Shown: piece by piece, positions 31,553 to 38,964 of the stretch
How positions within the stretch are numbered: the first letter of the stretch is position 1
How the letters are laid out: each line of letters starts with the position of its first letter
DNA from: DATAQC01 sp051001215
Lineage (GTDB): Bacteria > Actinomycetota > Acidimicrobiia > Acidimicrobiales > AC-14
Length of the DNA: 39,052 nucleotides
Direction of reading: 5' to 3'
Assembly (NCBI GenBank): GCA_051001215.1
Contig: JBPCNP010000106.1
Span: forward strand, 1 to 39,052
Notes under the pieces: generated by a model
Told to the model about the DNA's origin: nothing
Databases searched by the model: none
What the model saw: the letters and a program-made list of their open reading frames with translations, nothing else
Position numbers and translations under genes: made by a program

Positions 31553-33135
31553 CGCCCTCGCTCCCGCAGTGCCGTGCTCAGCAACTCCTCGGCGTGGCCC
31601 TGGGCGGTCGTGCTCGACGGTTGGCCCGACAGCATGCGGGACAGCTCGACCACGCGGTCCCGGCCCTCCAAGGGCGTGGCCCGGGTGATGGTGCGGCCGG
31701 CCTGCTCGGCTTTGGTGACGGCGATCTGTCGGTCGGCGAAGGCAGCCACCTGGGGCAGATGGGTGACGACCAACACCTGGTGGTCGGCGGCCAGCCCGGC
31801 CAGGGCCCGGCCCACGGCCAGGGCCGCCTGCCCACCGACGCCGGCGTCGACCTCGTCGAACACCAGCGTGGGCGGGGCGTCGGTGAGCACCAGGCGGGCG
31901 GCGAGGCAGGTGCGGGCCAGCTCACCGCCCGACGCCACCTTGGCCAGGGGCTGGGCCGCCTCGCCGGGGTTGGCCCCGAGCAGGAACGTCACGTCGTCGC
32001 CGGGATCGTCGCCCACCTCGACCTCGAAGCGGGCCCGGGCCATGGCCAGACCGTGCAGATGGGCCTCCACGGCCGCGGAAAGCCGAGGCGCCGCCCGGCA
32101 ACGAGCCCGCCCGACGGCCGCGCCGGCTGTGGACACGTCGGCGATGGCCCGGGTGCGCTCGGCCTCCAGGGCGGCCACTCTTGGGCCGTGGGCCTCGAGC
32201 TCGGCCAGGCGACCCCGGGCTTCCACTTCGTAGGCCATGACGTCGATCAGTTGCTCACCGTACTTCCGGCAGAGCTCCCGGAGCAGTCGGCGACGCTCGA
32301 TGACCGCCTCCAGGCGAGCGGGGTCGAGAGTGATGGCCTCCGTTGCCGCCCGCAGGTCGGCGGCCGCCTCCGACACCTCGACGGTCGCCGCTCGCAACCG
32401 CTCCTCGATGGGGGCGAAGTGGCGACAACCGCCAAGGGTGGCCACGGCCAGGCCCAGGTCGTCGCTCGCGCCACCATCGCCGGCCAGAGCCTGGTGAGCG
32501 AGGCCGCCAGCGGTTCGGTAGGACTCGGCCTGCGCCAGCAGATCCTCCTCGGCGGCCAGGGCCTGGTCCTCGTCGGCGTCGGTGAGGGCGGCGGCGGCGA
32601 GCTCGCTCACCTGGAAGCCCAGCAAGTCGATCTCCCGGGCCCGGGCTCGGGCGTCACCGCCCGAGGCGGCGAGGGCGGCAACGGCCGCGCCCAGGCGGGC
32701 CCGGGCCTCGGCGAGAGGGCCGAGGTCGACGGCCCCGAAACGGTCGAGGGCCTGGCGCTGCACGCGAGGGGACAGCAGTGACTGCTGGCCGTGTTGGCTG
32801 TGGAGGTCGACCAGCCGACGGCCCCGGTCACCCAGTTCGGCGACGGTGGCCAGACGACCGTCGACGTAGGCCCGCGACCGTCCCGAACGGGGGACGGCGC
32901 GACCCAGCACGCATTCGTCCTCGTCGGTCACGAACCGTCCCTCGACCAGTGCCTCCGCCGTCTCGGGACGGACCAGCACCGGGTCGGCCCGACCACCGAT
33001 CAGCAATTCGATGGCCTCCACCACCAGAGTCTTGCCCGCCCCGGTCTCGCCGGTGAGGGCGGTCATTCCCGGTCCGAACACGATGCTCAGGTCGGCGATC
33101 ACGCCGAGGTCGCGCACGTGCAGTTCGGCCAGCAT
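31549..33135 (-). CDS. recN: DNA repair protein RecN
   Basis: SMC-like ATPase for double-strand break repair. Walker A GETGAGKT (29-36), a coiled-coil middle (about 150-350), ABC signature VASGGELAR (about 400) and Walker B LVFDEVDAGVGG (about 423). 528 aa is a little shorter than most RecN (about 550-590), with a shortened coiled coil. ATG at 33135 has no ribosome site but overlaps the TGA of a five-codon micro-frame whose own start overlaps the nadK stop, so translation probably re-initiates. The stop overlaps the steA start. Confidence 0.95.
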   Translation of the reverse strand: MLAELHVRDLGVIADLSIVFGPGMTALTGETGAGKTLVVEAIELLIGGRADPVLVRPETAEALVEGRFVTDEDECVLGRAVPRSGRSRAYVDGRLATVAELGDRGRRLVDLHSQHGQQSLLSPRVQRQALDRFGAVDLGPLAEARARLGAAVAALAASGGDARARAREIDLLGFQVSELAAAALTDADEDQALAAEEDLLAQAESYRTAGGLAHQALAGDGGASDDLGLAVATLGGCRHFAPIEERLRAATVEVSEAAADLRAATEAITLDPARLEAVIERRRLLRELCRKYGEQLIDVMAYEVEARGRLAELEAHGPRVAALEAERTRAIADVSTAGAAVGRARCRAAPRLSAAVEAHLHGLAMARARFEVEVGDDPGDDVTFLLGANPGEAAQPLAKVASGGELARTCLAARLVLTDAPPTLVFDEVDAGVGGQAALAVGRALAGLAADHQVLVVTHLPQVAAFADRQIAVTKAEQAGRTITRATPLEGRDRVVELSRMLSGQPSSTTAQGHAEELLSTALRERGR

Positions 33136-33162
33136 CAGCGATCGGTCCGCATCAGCGATCGG
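33132..33162. repeat. 14-bp direct repeat at the nadK-recN junction
   Basis: GCATCAGCGATCGG occurs at 33132-33145 and 33149-33162, a 17-bp period. One copy holds the nadK stop, the other the recN start, so the junction was tandem-duplicated. Confidence 0.9.
33135..33152 (-). CDS. Five-codon micro-frame linking nadK and recN
   Basis: ATG CGG ACC GAT CGC TGA. Its ATG overlaps the nadK TGA (TGATG) and its TGA overlaps the recN ATG (TGATG). It arose with the 17-bp duplication and would keep ribosome coupling across the inserted bases. Seen directly; the function as a coupling bridge is inference. Confidence 0.5.
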   Translation of the reverse strand: MRTDR

Positions 33163-34075
33163 CCAGGCCGAACTTGGCCTTGAGGACTCCGTAGAAATCT
33201 CGAGGGGTCACGACGACGAAGCGTGCCGTCTCCTCCGCCGCCGTGCAGGTGATGGACGCTCCCGGACCGACCGAGCCCAGCTCCCGCCCGTCGATGATAA
33301 GACGGGCCGGCCGGTCGAGGACCTCCAGACGGAGGGATTGCTCGGCGCCGAACACCATGCTGCGGTCGAAGGCCATGTGGGGCGACACCGGCGACAGCAG
33401 CATGCAGCGGTGGGCGGGCGCGATGATGGGTCCCCGGGCCGAGAAGGCGTAGGCGGTGGACCCGGTGGGGGTGGCCACGATCATGCCGTCGGCGGCGTAG
33501 CTGGTGAAGAAGCCACCGTCGACGGTGACCGCCACCCGCACGACCTGGCCGGGCGACGGCTTCTCCACCACGGCTTCGTTGAGCGCCAGATGGACCCCAT
33601 GCCGGGCGCCCGCGTCGGGCTGCTCGATCGCTTCGGTGCCGGGGACGACCTCGACCCGTAGCAGGAGGCGCTCGTCGAGGGTGAAGTCTCCCCCGACGAA
33701 GCGCCCGAAGGCGTCCTGCAGGTCATCGGGCTCCACATTGGCGAGGTATCCCAGGCGTCCGAGGCTGACACCGAGCACCGGGACCCCGTCGGCCGCCACC
33801 AGGCCGACGGTGCGCAGGATGGTGCCGTCGCCACCCATGCTCACGGCCAGATCGGCACCCGGTGCGAGATCATCAGGGCCACATCGGTACTTGTCGAGCC
33901 CGAGGTCGGCGGCATCGTCGGCAGGGACTCGCACCTCGTGGCCGGCGGCGATGAGCCACTCGGCCGTCTTCTGGGCCAGCTCGGCCGCCCGGCGACGACG
34001 GACGTTGACGACCAGGACGACGGTCTTGGTCGGCCAGACCTGGCCCGAACGGCGCTCAGTCCCGGGCTTGACCAC
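33152..34075 (-). CDS. nadK: NAD kinase
   Basis: Phosphorylates NAD to NADP with ATP or polyphosphate. The GGDGT motif stands at 81-85 (SMGGDGTILR), followed by NEAVVEKPSPGQV, the ATPTGSTAYAFSARGP loop and a C-terminal beta-sandwich. The GTG at 34075 has an AAGGGGGA ribosome site 6 nt upstream and lies 20 nt inside the end of tlyA; it gives 307 aa, the usual length. Operon mate of tlyA and recN as in mycobacteria (ppnK). Confidence 0.95.
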   Translation of the reverse strand: MVKPGTERRSGQVWPTKTVVLVVNVRRRRAAELAQKTAEWLIAAGHEVRVPADDAADLGLDKYRCGPDDLAPGADLAVSMGGDGTILRTVGLVAADGVPVLGVSLGRLGYLANVEPDDLQDAFGRFVGGDFTLDERLLLRVEVVPGTEAIEQPDAGARHGVHLALNEAVVEKPSPGQVVRVAVTVDGGFFTSYAADGMIVATPTGSTAYAFSARGPIIAPAHRCMLLSPVSPHMAFDRSMVFGAEQSLRLEVLDRPARLIIDGRELGSVGPGASITCTAAEETARFVVVTPRDFYGVLKAKFGLADR

Positions 34076-34904
34076 CGCTGTCCCCCTTCGTCGTCGCCCG
34101 GCGAAGGGAGATGGCTGCATGCACCGCCGCGTCCACGGCCGGGTCGAGCGCCGGACCGTCGACCCCTCCGGACTCCCCCGACGGCGCCGCGGCCACGAGA
34201 TGAGCGAGGAACTCGACGTTGCCCCTCGCCCCGAGAAGGGGTGACACCATGAGCCCCATCATGGCGGCCCCGGCCGTCCCCAGGGCGCCGACGGCCTCCA
34301 TCAGCACCCTGCGCCACACCTCTGGGGCGCTAATCACCCCTCGCCCCTGGTCGGCCTCGACACGCCCGGCCTCGAACTGGGGCTTGACCAGGACGATGAG
34401 ATCGGCGCCGGGGGCGGCCAGGCCGACCAGGGCTGGGGCCACCGTGGCCAGCGAGATGAACGACAGGTCGGCCACCACCAACGAGAACGGGCGGCCGGTC
34501 CGGTCGAGGGCGTCGAGGCTCAGGTGGCGGACGTTGGTGCGCTCGACCACGGTCACCCGTGGGTGGGCTCGCAGGCTCTGGTGGAGCTGGCCCCGGCCGA
34601 CGTCCACGGCGTGGATGTGGGCGGCGCCGGCCTGGAGGAGGCAGTCGGTGAACCCGCCGGTGGACGCTCCGGCATCGAGAGCATCGGCACCAGCGACGGT
34701 GACGGGGAAGATGTCAAGGGCGGCAGCCAGCTTCTTGCCGCCCCGGCTGACGTAGGGCGGCGGCGGGCCATCCAGCGCGACGGCCTCGCCCGGCGCCACC
34801 AGGCGGGACGCCTTGACCGCAGGCGCGCCCCCGACCGTGACCCGCCCGGCGTCGATCTCGCTCCGGGCCCGCTCCCGGCTGGGCAGCAGGCCGCGCCGTA
34901 CCAA
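34056..34904 (-). CDS. tlyA: 16S/23S rRNA 2'-O-methyltransferase TlyA
   Basis: Adds 2'-O-methyl groups to 16S and 23S rRNA (capreomycin sensitivity in mycobacteria). It has an N-terminal S4 RNA-binding domain (about 1-50), the SAM loop LDAGASTGGFTD (76-87), and the K-D-K-E set K57 or K58, D146 (VVADLSF), K174 (LVKPQFE) and E231 (GNVEF). The TTG at 34904 is the first usual start codon, but it cuts the S4 domain short. The frame extends upstream through SPPRRRLDVE to a CTG at 34937 that overlaps the preceding stop (CTGA); that start fits family alignments better. Either way the enzyme is complete. Confidence 0.93.
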   Translation of the reverse strand: MVRRGLLPSRERARSEIDAGRVTVGGAPAVKASRLVAPGEAVALDGPPPPYVSRGGKKLAAALDIFPVTVAGADALDAGASTGGFTDCLLQAGAAHIHAVDVGRGQLHQSLRAHPRVTVVERTNVRHLSLDALDRTGRPFSLVVADLSFISLATVAPALVGLAAPGADLIVLVKPQFEAGRVEADQGRGVISAPEVWRRVLMEAVGALGTAGAAMMGLMVSPLLGARGNVEFLAHLVAAAPSGESGGVDGPALDPAVDAAVHAAISLRRATTKGDSGGQARD

Positions 34905-34933
34905 CTCGACGTCGAGGCGGCGGCGCGGCGGGC

Positions 34934-35584
34934 TCAGGGGGCTGTGCCGGGGGCGGGGCCACCGCCGTCGCCAGCGCCGGCGGGCGGGGCGCCGTGCGGC
35001 CGTCGCCGCGCGGGGGCGGCTCGTGTCCCCCCCTGAGCCCCGCTGGCGGCCTTGCTGGCGGTCTTGGCCGGGCCTGTGCTTGCCGTCTTGGCCGCGCCCG
35101 TGCTGGCGGTCTTGGCCGCGCCCTTGCTAGCGGTCTTGGCCGCGCCCTTGCTGGCGGTCTTGGCCGCGCCCTTGGCTGCGCCGGTCGAAGTCGTGACCGA
35201 TGCGACCGTGGCGGCACCAGCCGGTGCCGACGTGGTGCCCGGGGCCCGCGTGGTCGTCCGGCGCCCCGCCGCGGCAGCCGTCTCCGGGGCACCGGCGGCC
35301 GTCATCGTCTCGATGCGGGCCTCCAGGCGAGCCAGGTCGTCGCGGGTGGCAATCCCGAGGGCGGACAACTGCTCGCCGATCTCCCGGCGGATGAGCGATT
35401 GGAGCTCCTCGGTCACCCGGTGACTTCGCTCCAGGAGGTCGTCGACCGCCTTCTTGGCCCGACCCCGACCCATGTCGCCGGCCTCGACCCATTCCTTGAC
35501 CACCGCTTCGGCTCGCTCGCGCGTGAGGTCCAAGAACGAGGTGCCCGCCTCGAGGGAGCGTTTGAACAGGTCACTCTGCACCAT
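34934..35584 (-). CDS. Phasin-like coiled-coil protein with a Lys/Ala histone-H1-like tail
   Basis: Residues 1-95 are amphipathic helix (FKRSLEAGTSFLDLTRERAE; VVKEWVEAGDMGRGRAKKAV; LQSLIRREIGEQLSALGI) of the kind in phasins and PhaF/PhaI-like granule proteins. Residues 96-216 are a low-complexity tail with AAKTASKG repeats, then Arg/Pro/Gly, like histone H1, PhaF or mycobacterial HBHA/HupB tails that bind DNA or polyanions. A granule-to-nucleoid link is a reasonable guess, not shown. ATG at 35584 with AAGGA upstream. First gene of the nine-gene operon; its stop overlaps the possible CTG start of tlyA. Confidence 0.8.
   Translation of the reverse strand: MVQSDLFKRSLEAGTSFLDLTRERAEAVVKEWVEAGDMGRGRAKKAVDDLLERSHRVTEELQSLIRREIGEQLSALGIATRDDLARLEARIETMTAAGAPETAAAAGRRTTTRAPGTTSAPAGAATVASVTTSTGAAKGAAKTASKGAAKTASKGAAKTASTGAAKTASTGPAKTASKAASGAQGGTRAAPARRRPHGAPPAGAGDGGGPAPGTAP
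35054..35173. repeat. Five 24-bp tandem repeats in the phasin-like tail
   Basis: Units of 24 bp start at 35054, 35078, 35102, 35126 and 35150; the last three differ at one base. They encode an 8-residue unit AAKTASKG/T. In frame, so copy number can vary without breaking the gene. Confidence 0.9.
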
Positions 35585-35634
35585 GTCGCGCCGTCCTTGG
35601 CTCGCGGGGGTGGGAGGGAGAACCCACCTCAACG

Positions 35635-35640
35635 AGGGTA
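35635..35640 (-). promoter_or_regulatory. Candidate -10 box of the phasin-tlyA-nadK-recN operon
   Basis: TACCCT on the minus strand, 50 nt upstream of the ATG at 35584, in the 145-bp divergent gap with the DUF1015 gene. No good -35. It would drive the whole run to 26014. Confidence 0.35.
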
Positions 35641-35729
35641 CCCGCCCCGCATGCGTGTCGGCACCTGTTCCGGCGTCACCTTCACGGGCGGCGTCCGGGT
35701 CGGCCTGTGCCATCTGCTACGCAAGGGGG

Positions 35730-36932
35730 ATGCCTCGCTTCGAGCCCTTTGCCGGCGTCCGCTACGACACCGACCGAGTGTCGCTCGACGACGTCGTGGC
35801 CCCCCCCTATGACGTGATCGGGCCCGAAGAGCGCGAGAGCCTGGGGGGCCGCAGCCGCTGGAACGTGGTCCATGTCGACCTGGCCCAGCCCAGCGAGGGC
35901 CGCGACCGGTACCAGGCGGCCAGCTGCCAGTTCGATGAATGGCTGGAGACCGGCGTGCTCGCCGTCGATCCCGACCCCGCGTTCTACGTCTACAAGATGG
36001 GCTTCCACGACGACGACGGGACTCCCCGCCAGACATCGGGAGTGATCGGCGCCCTGGGGCTGGTATCGCCCGGCCAGGGTGGGATCCTGCCTCACGAGCA
36101 CACCATGTCCAAGCCCAAGGACGACCGGCTCAACCTGATGCGGGCGTGTCGAGCCAACCTGTCGCCCATCTGGGGCCTCTCGCTGGCCACCGGCCTCTCC
36201 GGGCTGTGCGAGGTCAGCGGACCGCCGCTGGCGCGTTGCACCGACGACGACGGCGTCCATCACCGACTCTGGCGGGTGACGCAACCCGGCCTGGTCGACG
36301 CGCTGGCCGAGACGGTGGCATCGGCGCCCGTGGTGATCGCCGACGGTCACCATCGCTATGAGACGGCCCTCGCCTGGCAGGACGAGGTCCGGTCGAGTGC
36401 CGGCGACCACCCCGGGGACCACGATCTGGTGCTCGCCTACGTGGTCGAACTGGCGACGGATCAGTTGTCGGTGGGGCCCATCCACCGCGCCCTGTCGTCG
36501 CTGCCGGACGACTTCGACCCCGTCGACGCCCTCGCCGGCCCCTTCGAACTGGACGACGGTGGTTCGCCACACAAGGGCCTGGGCGCCCGGATGGCGTCGG
36601 CCGGCGCCCTCGGGATCGTGGTCCGAGACCGGGCCTGGTTGGCCCGGCCGGTCCCGTCCAACGGCCACGACGATCGGTCCGAACCCGACGCCGCCCTCCT
36701 CGAGCGGGTCATGGCCACCTGGCCCGCCCATGCGACCGAGTACCTGCACCGCACGACCGACGTGGTCGAGGCGGTCGACAGCGGCCGGGCCCAGGTCGGC
36801 CTGCTCCTGCGCCCGGCGACGGTCGACCAGATCGCCGAGACGGCCCGGGCCGGGGCTCGGATGCCGCCGAAGACCACGTTCTTCCGACCTAAACCGCGCA
36901 CCGGCATGGTGTTCCGCCGCCTCGGCCGCTAG
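35730..36932 (+). CDS. DUF1015 family protein
   Basis: A 400-aa member of the widespread DUF1015 family (function not established; often near amino-acid and nucleotide genes). Family blocks: FEPFAGVRYD, DDVVAPPYDVIGPEERESL, HEHTMSKPKDDRLNLMRA and VVIADGHHRYETAL (with the His pair). The ATG at 35730 directly follows AAGGGGG, unusually close for a ribosome site. Its TAG stop shares CTAG with the stop of the convergent SSB-like gene. Divergent from the phasin-like operon. Confidence 0.9.
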   Translation: MPRFEPFAGVRYDTDRVSLDDVVAPPYDVIGPEERESLGGRSRWNVVHVDLAQPSEGRDRYQAASCQFDEWLETGVLAVDPDPAFYVYKMGFHDDDGTPRQTSGVIGALGLVSPGQGGILPHEHTMSKPKDDRLNLMRACRANLSPIWGLSLATGLSGLCEVSGPPLARCTDDDGVHHRLWRVTQPGLVDALAETVASAPVVIADGHHRYETALAWQDEVRSSAGDHPGDHDLVLAYVVELATDQLSVGPIHRALSSLPDDFDPVDALAGPFELDDGGSPHKGLGARMASAGALGIVVRDRAWLARPVPSNGHDDRSEPDAALLERVMATWPAHATEYLHRTTDVVEAVDSGRAQVGLLLRPATVDQIAETARAGARMPPKTTFFRPKPRTGMVFRRLGR

Positions 36933-37291
36933 CCCGCCGTTCCTGCCAGTAACTCGTCGAGACGCAACCGGACGCCGTCGAGGGCAGCCCTGGCCCGCTT
37001 GGTGTGGCGGGTGGGCACGACCACGTCAGCCACCACTTCGGTGCGGCTCTGGGTGCTGCCTCCCGCCCGGTAGAACCGCCGGCGGACCCGGCCGATGACC
37101 ACGACCGTCTCGTCGACGTCGTGGTCGGCGGCACTGGCCGGCGCTCCCGGCCACACGACGGGGACGCACTCGGCCCGCTCCCCCGGGCGGGGAACGGTGA
37201 CCTGGTAGGCCACCAGACGGTCGCCCGAGGGCAACACTCGCGCTTCAGCGGGCCGGGCCAGACGCCCGATCAGCGCCACCATGTTCGTCAT
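36929..37291 (-). CDS. SSB-like single-stranded DNA-binding protein without acidic tail
   Basis: A 120-aa OB-fold protein: MVALIGRLARPAEARVLPSG (residues 4-23), VAYQVTVPRP, and VVVIGRVRRRFYRAGGSTQSRTEV fit the SSB fold. It ends soon after the fold and lacks the acidic D-D-x-P-F tail that recruits partner proteins, so it is a paralogue and not the main replication SSB. The ATG at 37291 has a strong GGAGGG site. Convergent with DUF1015, with shared stop bases. A 115-nt gap separates it from the TPR gene; nothing clear is seen in it. Confidence 0.85.
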   Translation of the reverse strand: MTNMVALIGRLARPAEARVLPSGDRLVAYQVTVPRPGERAECVPVVWPGAPASAADHDVDETVVVIGRVRRRFYRAGGSTQSRTEVVADVVVPTRHTKRARAALDGVRLRLDELLAGTAG

Positions 37292-37406
37292 CGCTTCCCT
37301 CCATGTCGGTCTGGCAACGTGCGCCACCGGCCGAAAGACCGGCACCTGGGGGAAGCAGCGACCCCAATCTTCCCACGGAGGTATGACAGCCGAAGCTTGC
37401 GGGCCG

Positions 37407-38702
37407 TCAGCCGAGGGATCCCAGGCGCTCGGCAGTGTCGGCGAGGGCGGGGTCGAACTCGGCTACCCGGGCGAACAGCTCTCGGGCCCGGACGGTGTCC
37501 CCGGCCCGTTCGTAGAGGTCGGCGAGCACATACCAGAGGCGTAGGTGATGGTCGGCCGGGGACCGTCGCTTCTTGACCGGGCCCCGCTCCAGCAAGGAGA
37601 TGGCCTCGGCCAACCGCCCTTGGTCGGCCAGGGCACCGGCGGCCACGATGCGTCCCTCGGTGACCACGGTCGCCGACGGCGATGCCCGGCGCAGCTCGTC
37701 CCAGACCTCGTCGGCCCGCCGGTAGCGCTTGATGGCGCGGTAGCAGTCGGCCAGCATCGGGTGCAGGTCGGTGGACCCGCTCAGACGAGCGAAGGCCTCG
37801 AGATGCTCGGCGGCCACGTTCCAGTTGCCGAGGCGGTACGACGCCATGCCCGCCACTTCCCGCACGGCGGCGATGTCGGGGGTCAGCTTCACCAACGGGC
37901 GGGCCATGCGAATGGCGTCGCCAGCCCGGCCGCGGTCGAGAGCGGCGCCGGCGTCGAGCAACCGGCGCTCGGCCGCAGGGGCGTCCTTGGCTCCCAGGGC
38001 CCGGAGCAGTTCACGCCCGACCGACTCCGGGAGGCGCCGCTGCGGCCGTGATCGTCTGGCTGTGACGGGGGCCGGGCTCGCCGCCGAGCGTGGCTCCTCG
38101 ATCCACTGGTCCTGCTCCTCCCTCGCCGGCGCCCGCGACGACCGCCGGGCATGCGAATCGGACTGCTCCCGCCGGGCCGGGTCGGGGCCGCGCACGGCCT
38201 GCGCCGCGCCCCGCCGGGCGACCTTGCCCCACGACCGAAGGGGGTCGGGCGGACTGGGCACCCCTGACGGCGCGCCACGGGAACCGGGCCCACCGCGGCT
38301 GCCGGGTCGGCGCCCGCCGTTGCCGGGGGGTGGACTGGCCGAACCTCCCGGTGGCCTTCGCCGTGGGCCCGGTCTGGTGGACGCGCCGTCGGTCCAGGCT
38401 TCGTCGGCGGACGCGAGGGGACTGCGGCGCGGTCCATCGTCGCCGGCGCTGCGGCGGGGAGGGCGCCCACCCGGGACCGGCCCAAAAGTGCCTCGCTCGT
38501 CGGTGGCTCCTGGGGCCGCACGTGGCACCGAGCCCCTCACCGGCGGGCCACCGAATCTGGTCGACCCCCCGGGGCGCGGCGATGAACGGCGACGGGAGCC
38601 CGCCACTGCGTCACGGTCGCGTCCTCCGCTCGACGGCGGGCGCCCACGGCGTGAACCCGGATCACCGTCGGGGCGAGGCCGCCGGGGTGGTCTGGCGGCC
38701 AT
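37407..38702 (-). CDS. TPR-like protein with a long disordered basic N-terminus
   Basis: The 431-aa product has two parts. Residues 1 to about 215 are Arg/Pro/Gly/Ser-rich, low in hydrophobics and surely disordered. Residues 220-431 are helical pairs with TPR-type spacing (AAERRLLDAGAALDRGRAGDAIRMARPL; VAGMASYRLGNWNVAAEHLEAFARL; VLADLYERAGDTVRARELF; the first two split by several turns). The ATG at 38702 is 6 nt from a TACGCT box inside an inverted repeat, implying leaderless regulated expression. It lies just downstream of an rRNA operon terminator. Partner unknown. Confidence 0.85.
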   Translation of the reverse strand: MAARPPRRPRPDGDPGSRRGRPPSSGGRDRDAVAGSRRRSSPRPGGSTRFGGPPVRGSVPRAAPGATDERGTFGPVPGGRPPRRSAGDDGPRRSPLASADEAWTDGASTRPGPRRRPPGGSASPPPGNGGRRPGSRGGPGSRGAPSGVPSPPDPLRSWGKVARRGAAQAVRGPDPARREQSDSHARRSSRAPAREEQDQWIEEPRSAASPAPVTARRSRPQRRLPESVGRELLRALGAKDAPAAERRLLDAGAALDRGRAGDAIRMARPLVKLTPDIAAVREVAGMASYRLGNWNVAAEHLEAFARLSGSTDLHPMLADCYRAIKRYRRADEVWDELRRASPSATVVTEGRIVAAGALADQGRLAEAISLLERGPVKKRRSPADHHLRLWYVLADLYERAGDTVRARELFARVAEFDPALADTAERLGSLG

Positions 38703-38708
38703 TACCGC

Positions 38709-38714
38709 AGCGTA
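38709..38714 (-). promoter_or_regulatory. Candidate leaderless promoter -10 of the TPR gene
   Basis: TACGCT on the minus strand, 6 nt before the ATG at 38702. Its first bases overlap the end of the inverted repeat at 38712-38731. Confidence 0.5.
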
Positions 38715-38731
38715 CCGGACACGTCCGGTAC
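38712..38731. promoter_or_regulatory. 20-bp inverted repeat upstream of the TPR gene
   Basis: GTACCGGACACGTCCGGTAC: perfect 9-bp arms with a two-base AC centre. It covers the -10 to -35 space of the TPR gene and lies next to the rRNA terminator. Likely an operator for an unknown dimeric regulator. Confidence 0.7.
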
Positions 38732-38739
38732 CCAACGCG

Positions 38740-38770
38740 AAGATGGCCGCCCCCGAAGGGCGGCCATCTT
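38740..38770 (-). terminator. rRNA operon terminator after 5S
   Basis: A perfect 13-bp stem (AAGATGGCCGCCC with GGGCGGCCATCTT) around a five-base TTCGG loop. It begins 7 nt after the 5S end. No T-run follows, as is common in GC-rich actinobacteria. Confidence 0.85.
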
Positions 38771-38777
38771 CATGAGA

Positions 38778-38898
<121 letters not shown>

Positions 38899-38907
38899 CC
38901 TTTTGTC

Positions 38908-38930
38908 AGGAAGGCGCGAAGGCGCCTCCT
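38908..38930 (-). other. Hairpin in the 23S-5S spacer
   Basis: AGGAGGCGC and GCGCCTTCCT (minus strand) pair with one bulged base around a short loop. It lies between 23S and 5S and is likely an rRNA processing site. No tRNA is in the spacer. Confidence 0.4.
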
Positions 38931-38964
38931 CAAGACTTCCATAGCGAGCACGAATAACAATAAC

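Noticed and set aside
31258..32781. Plus-strand open frame opposite steA and recN
   Set aside because: Antisense to RecN motifs, Gly/Arg/Gln-rich, no start signal or family.
35054..35173. Regular repeats resembling a CRISPR array
   Set aside because: The 24-bp units are adjacent with no spacers, in frame, and encode a Lys/Ala tail.
38901..38964. tRNA in the rRNA spacer
   Set aside because: The 23S-5S spacer is about 65 nt, shows only a hairpin and has no cloverleaf or T-loop.
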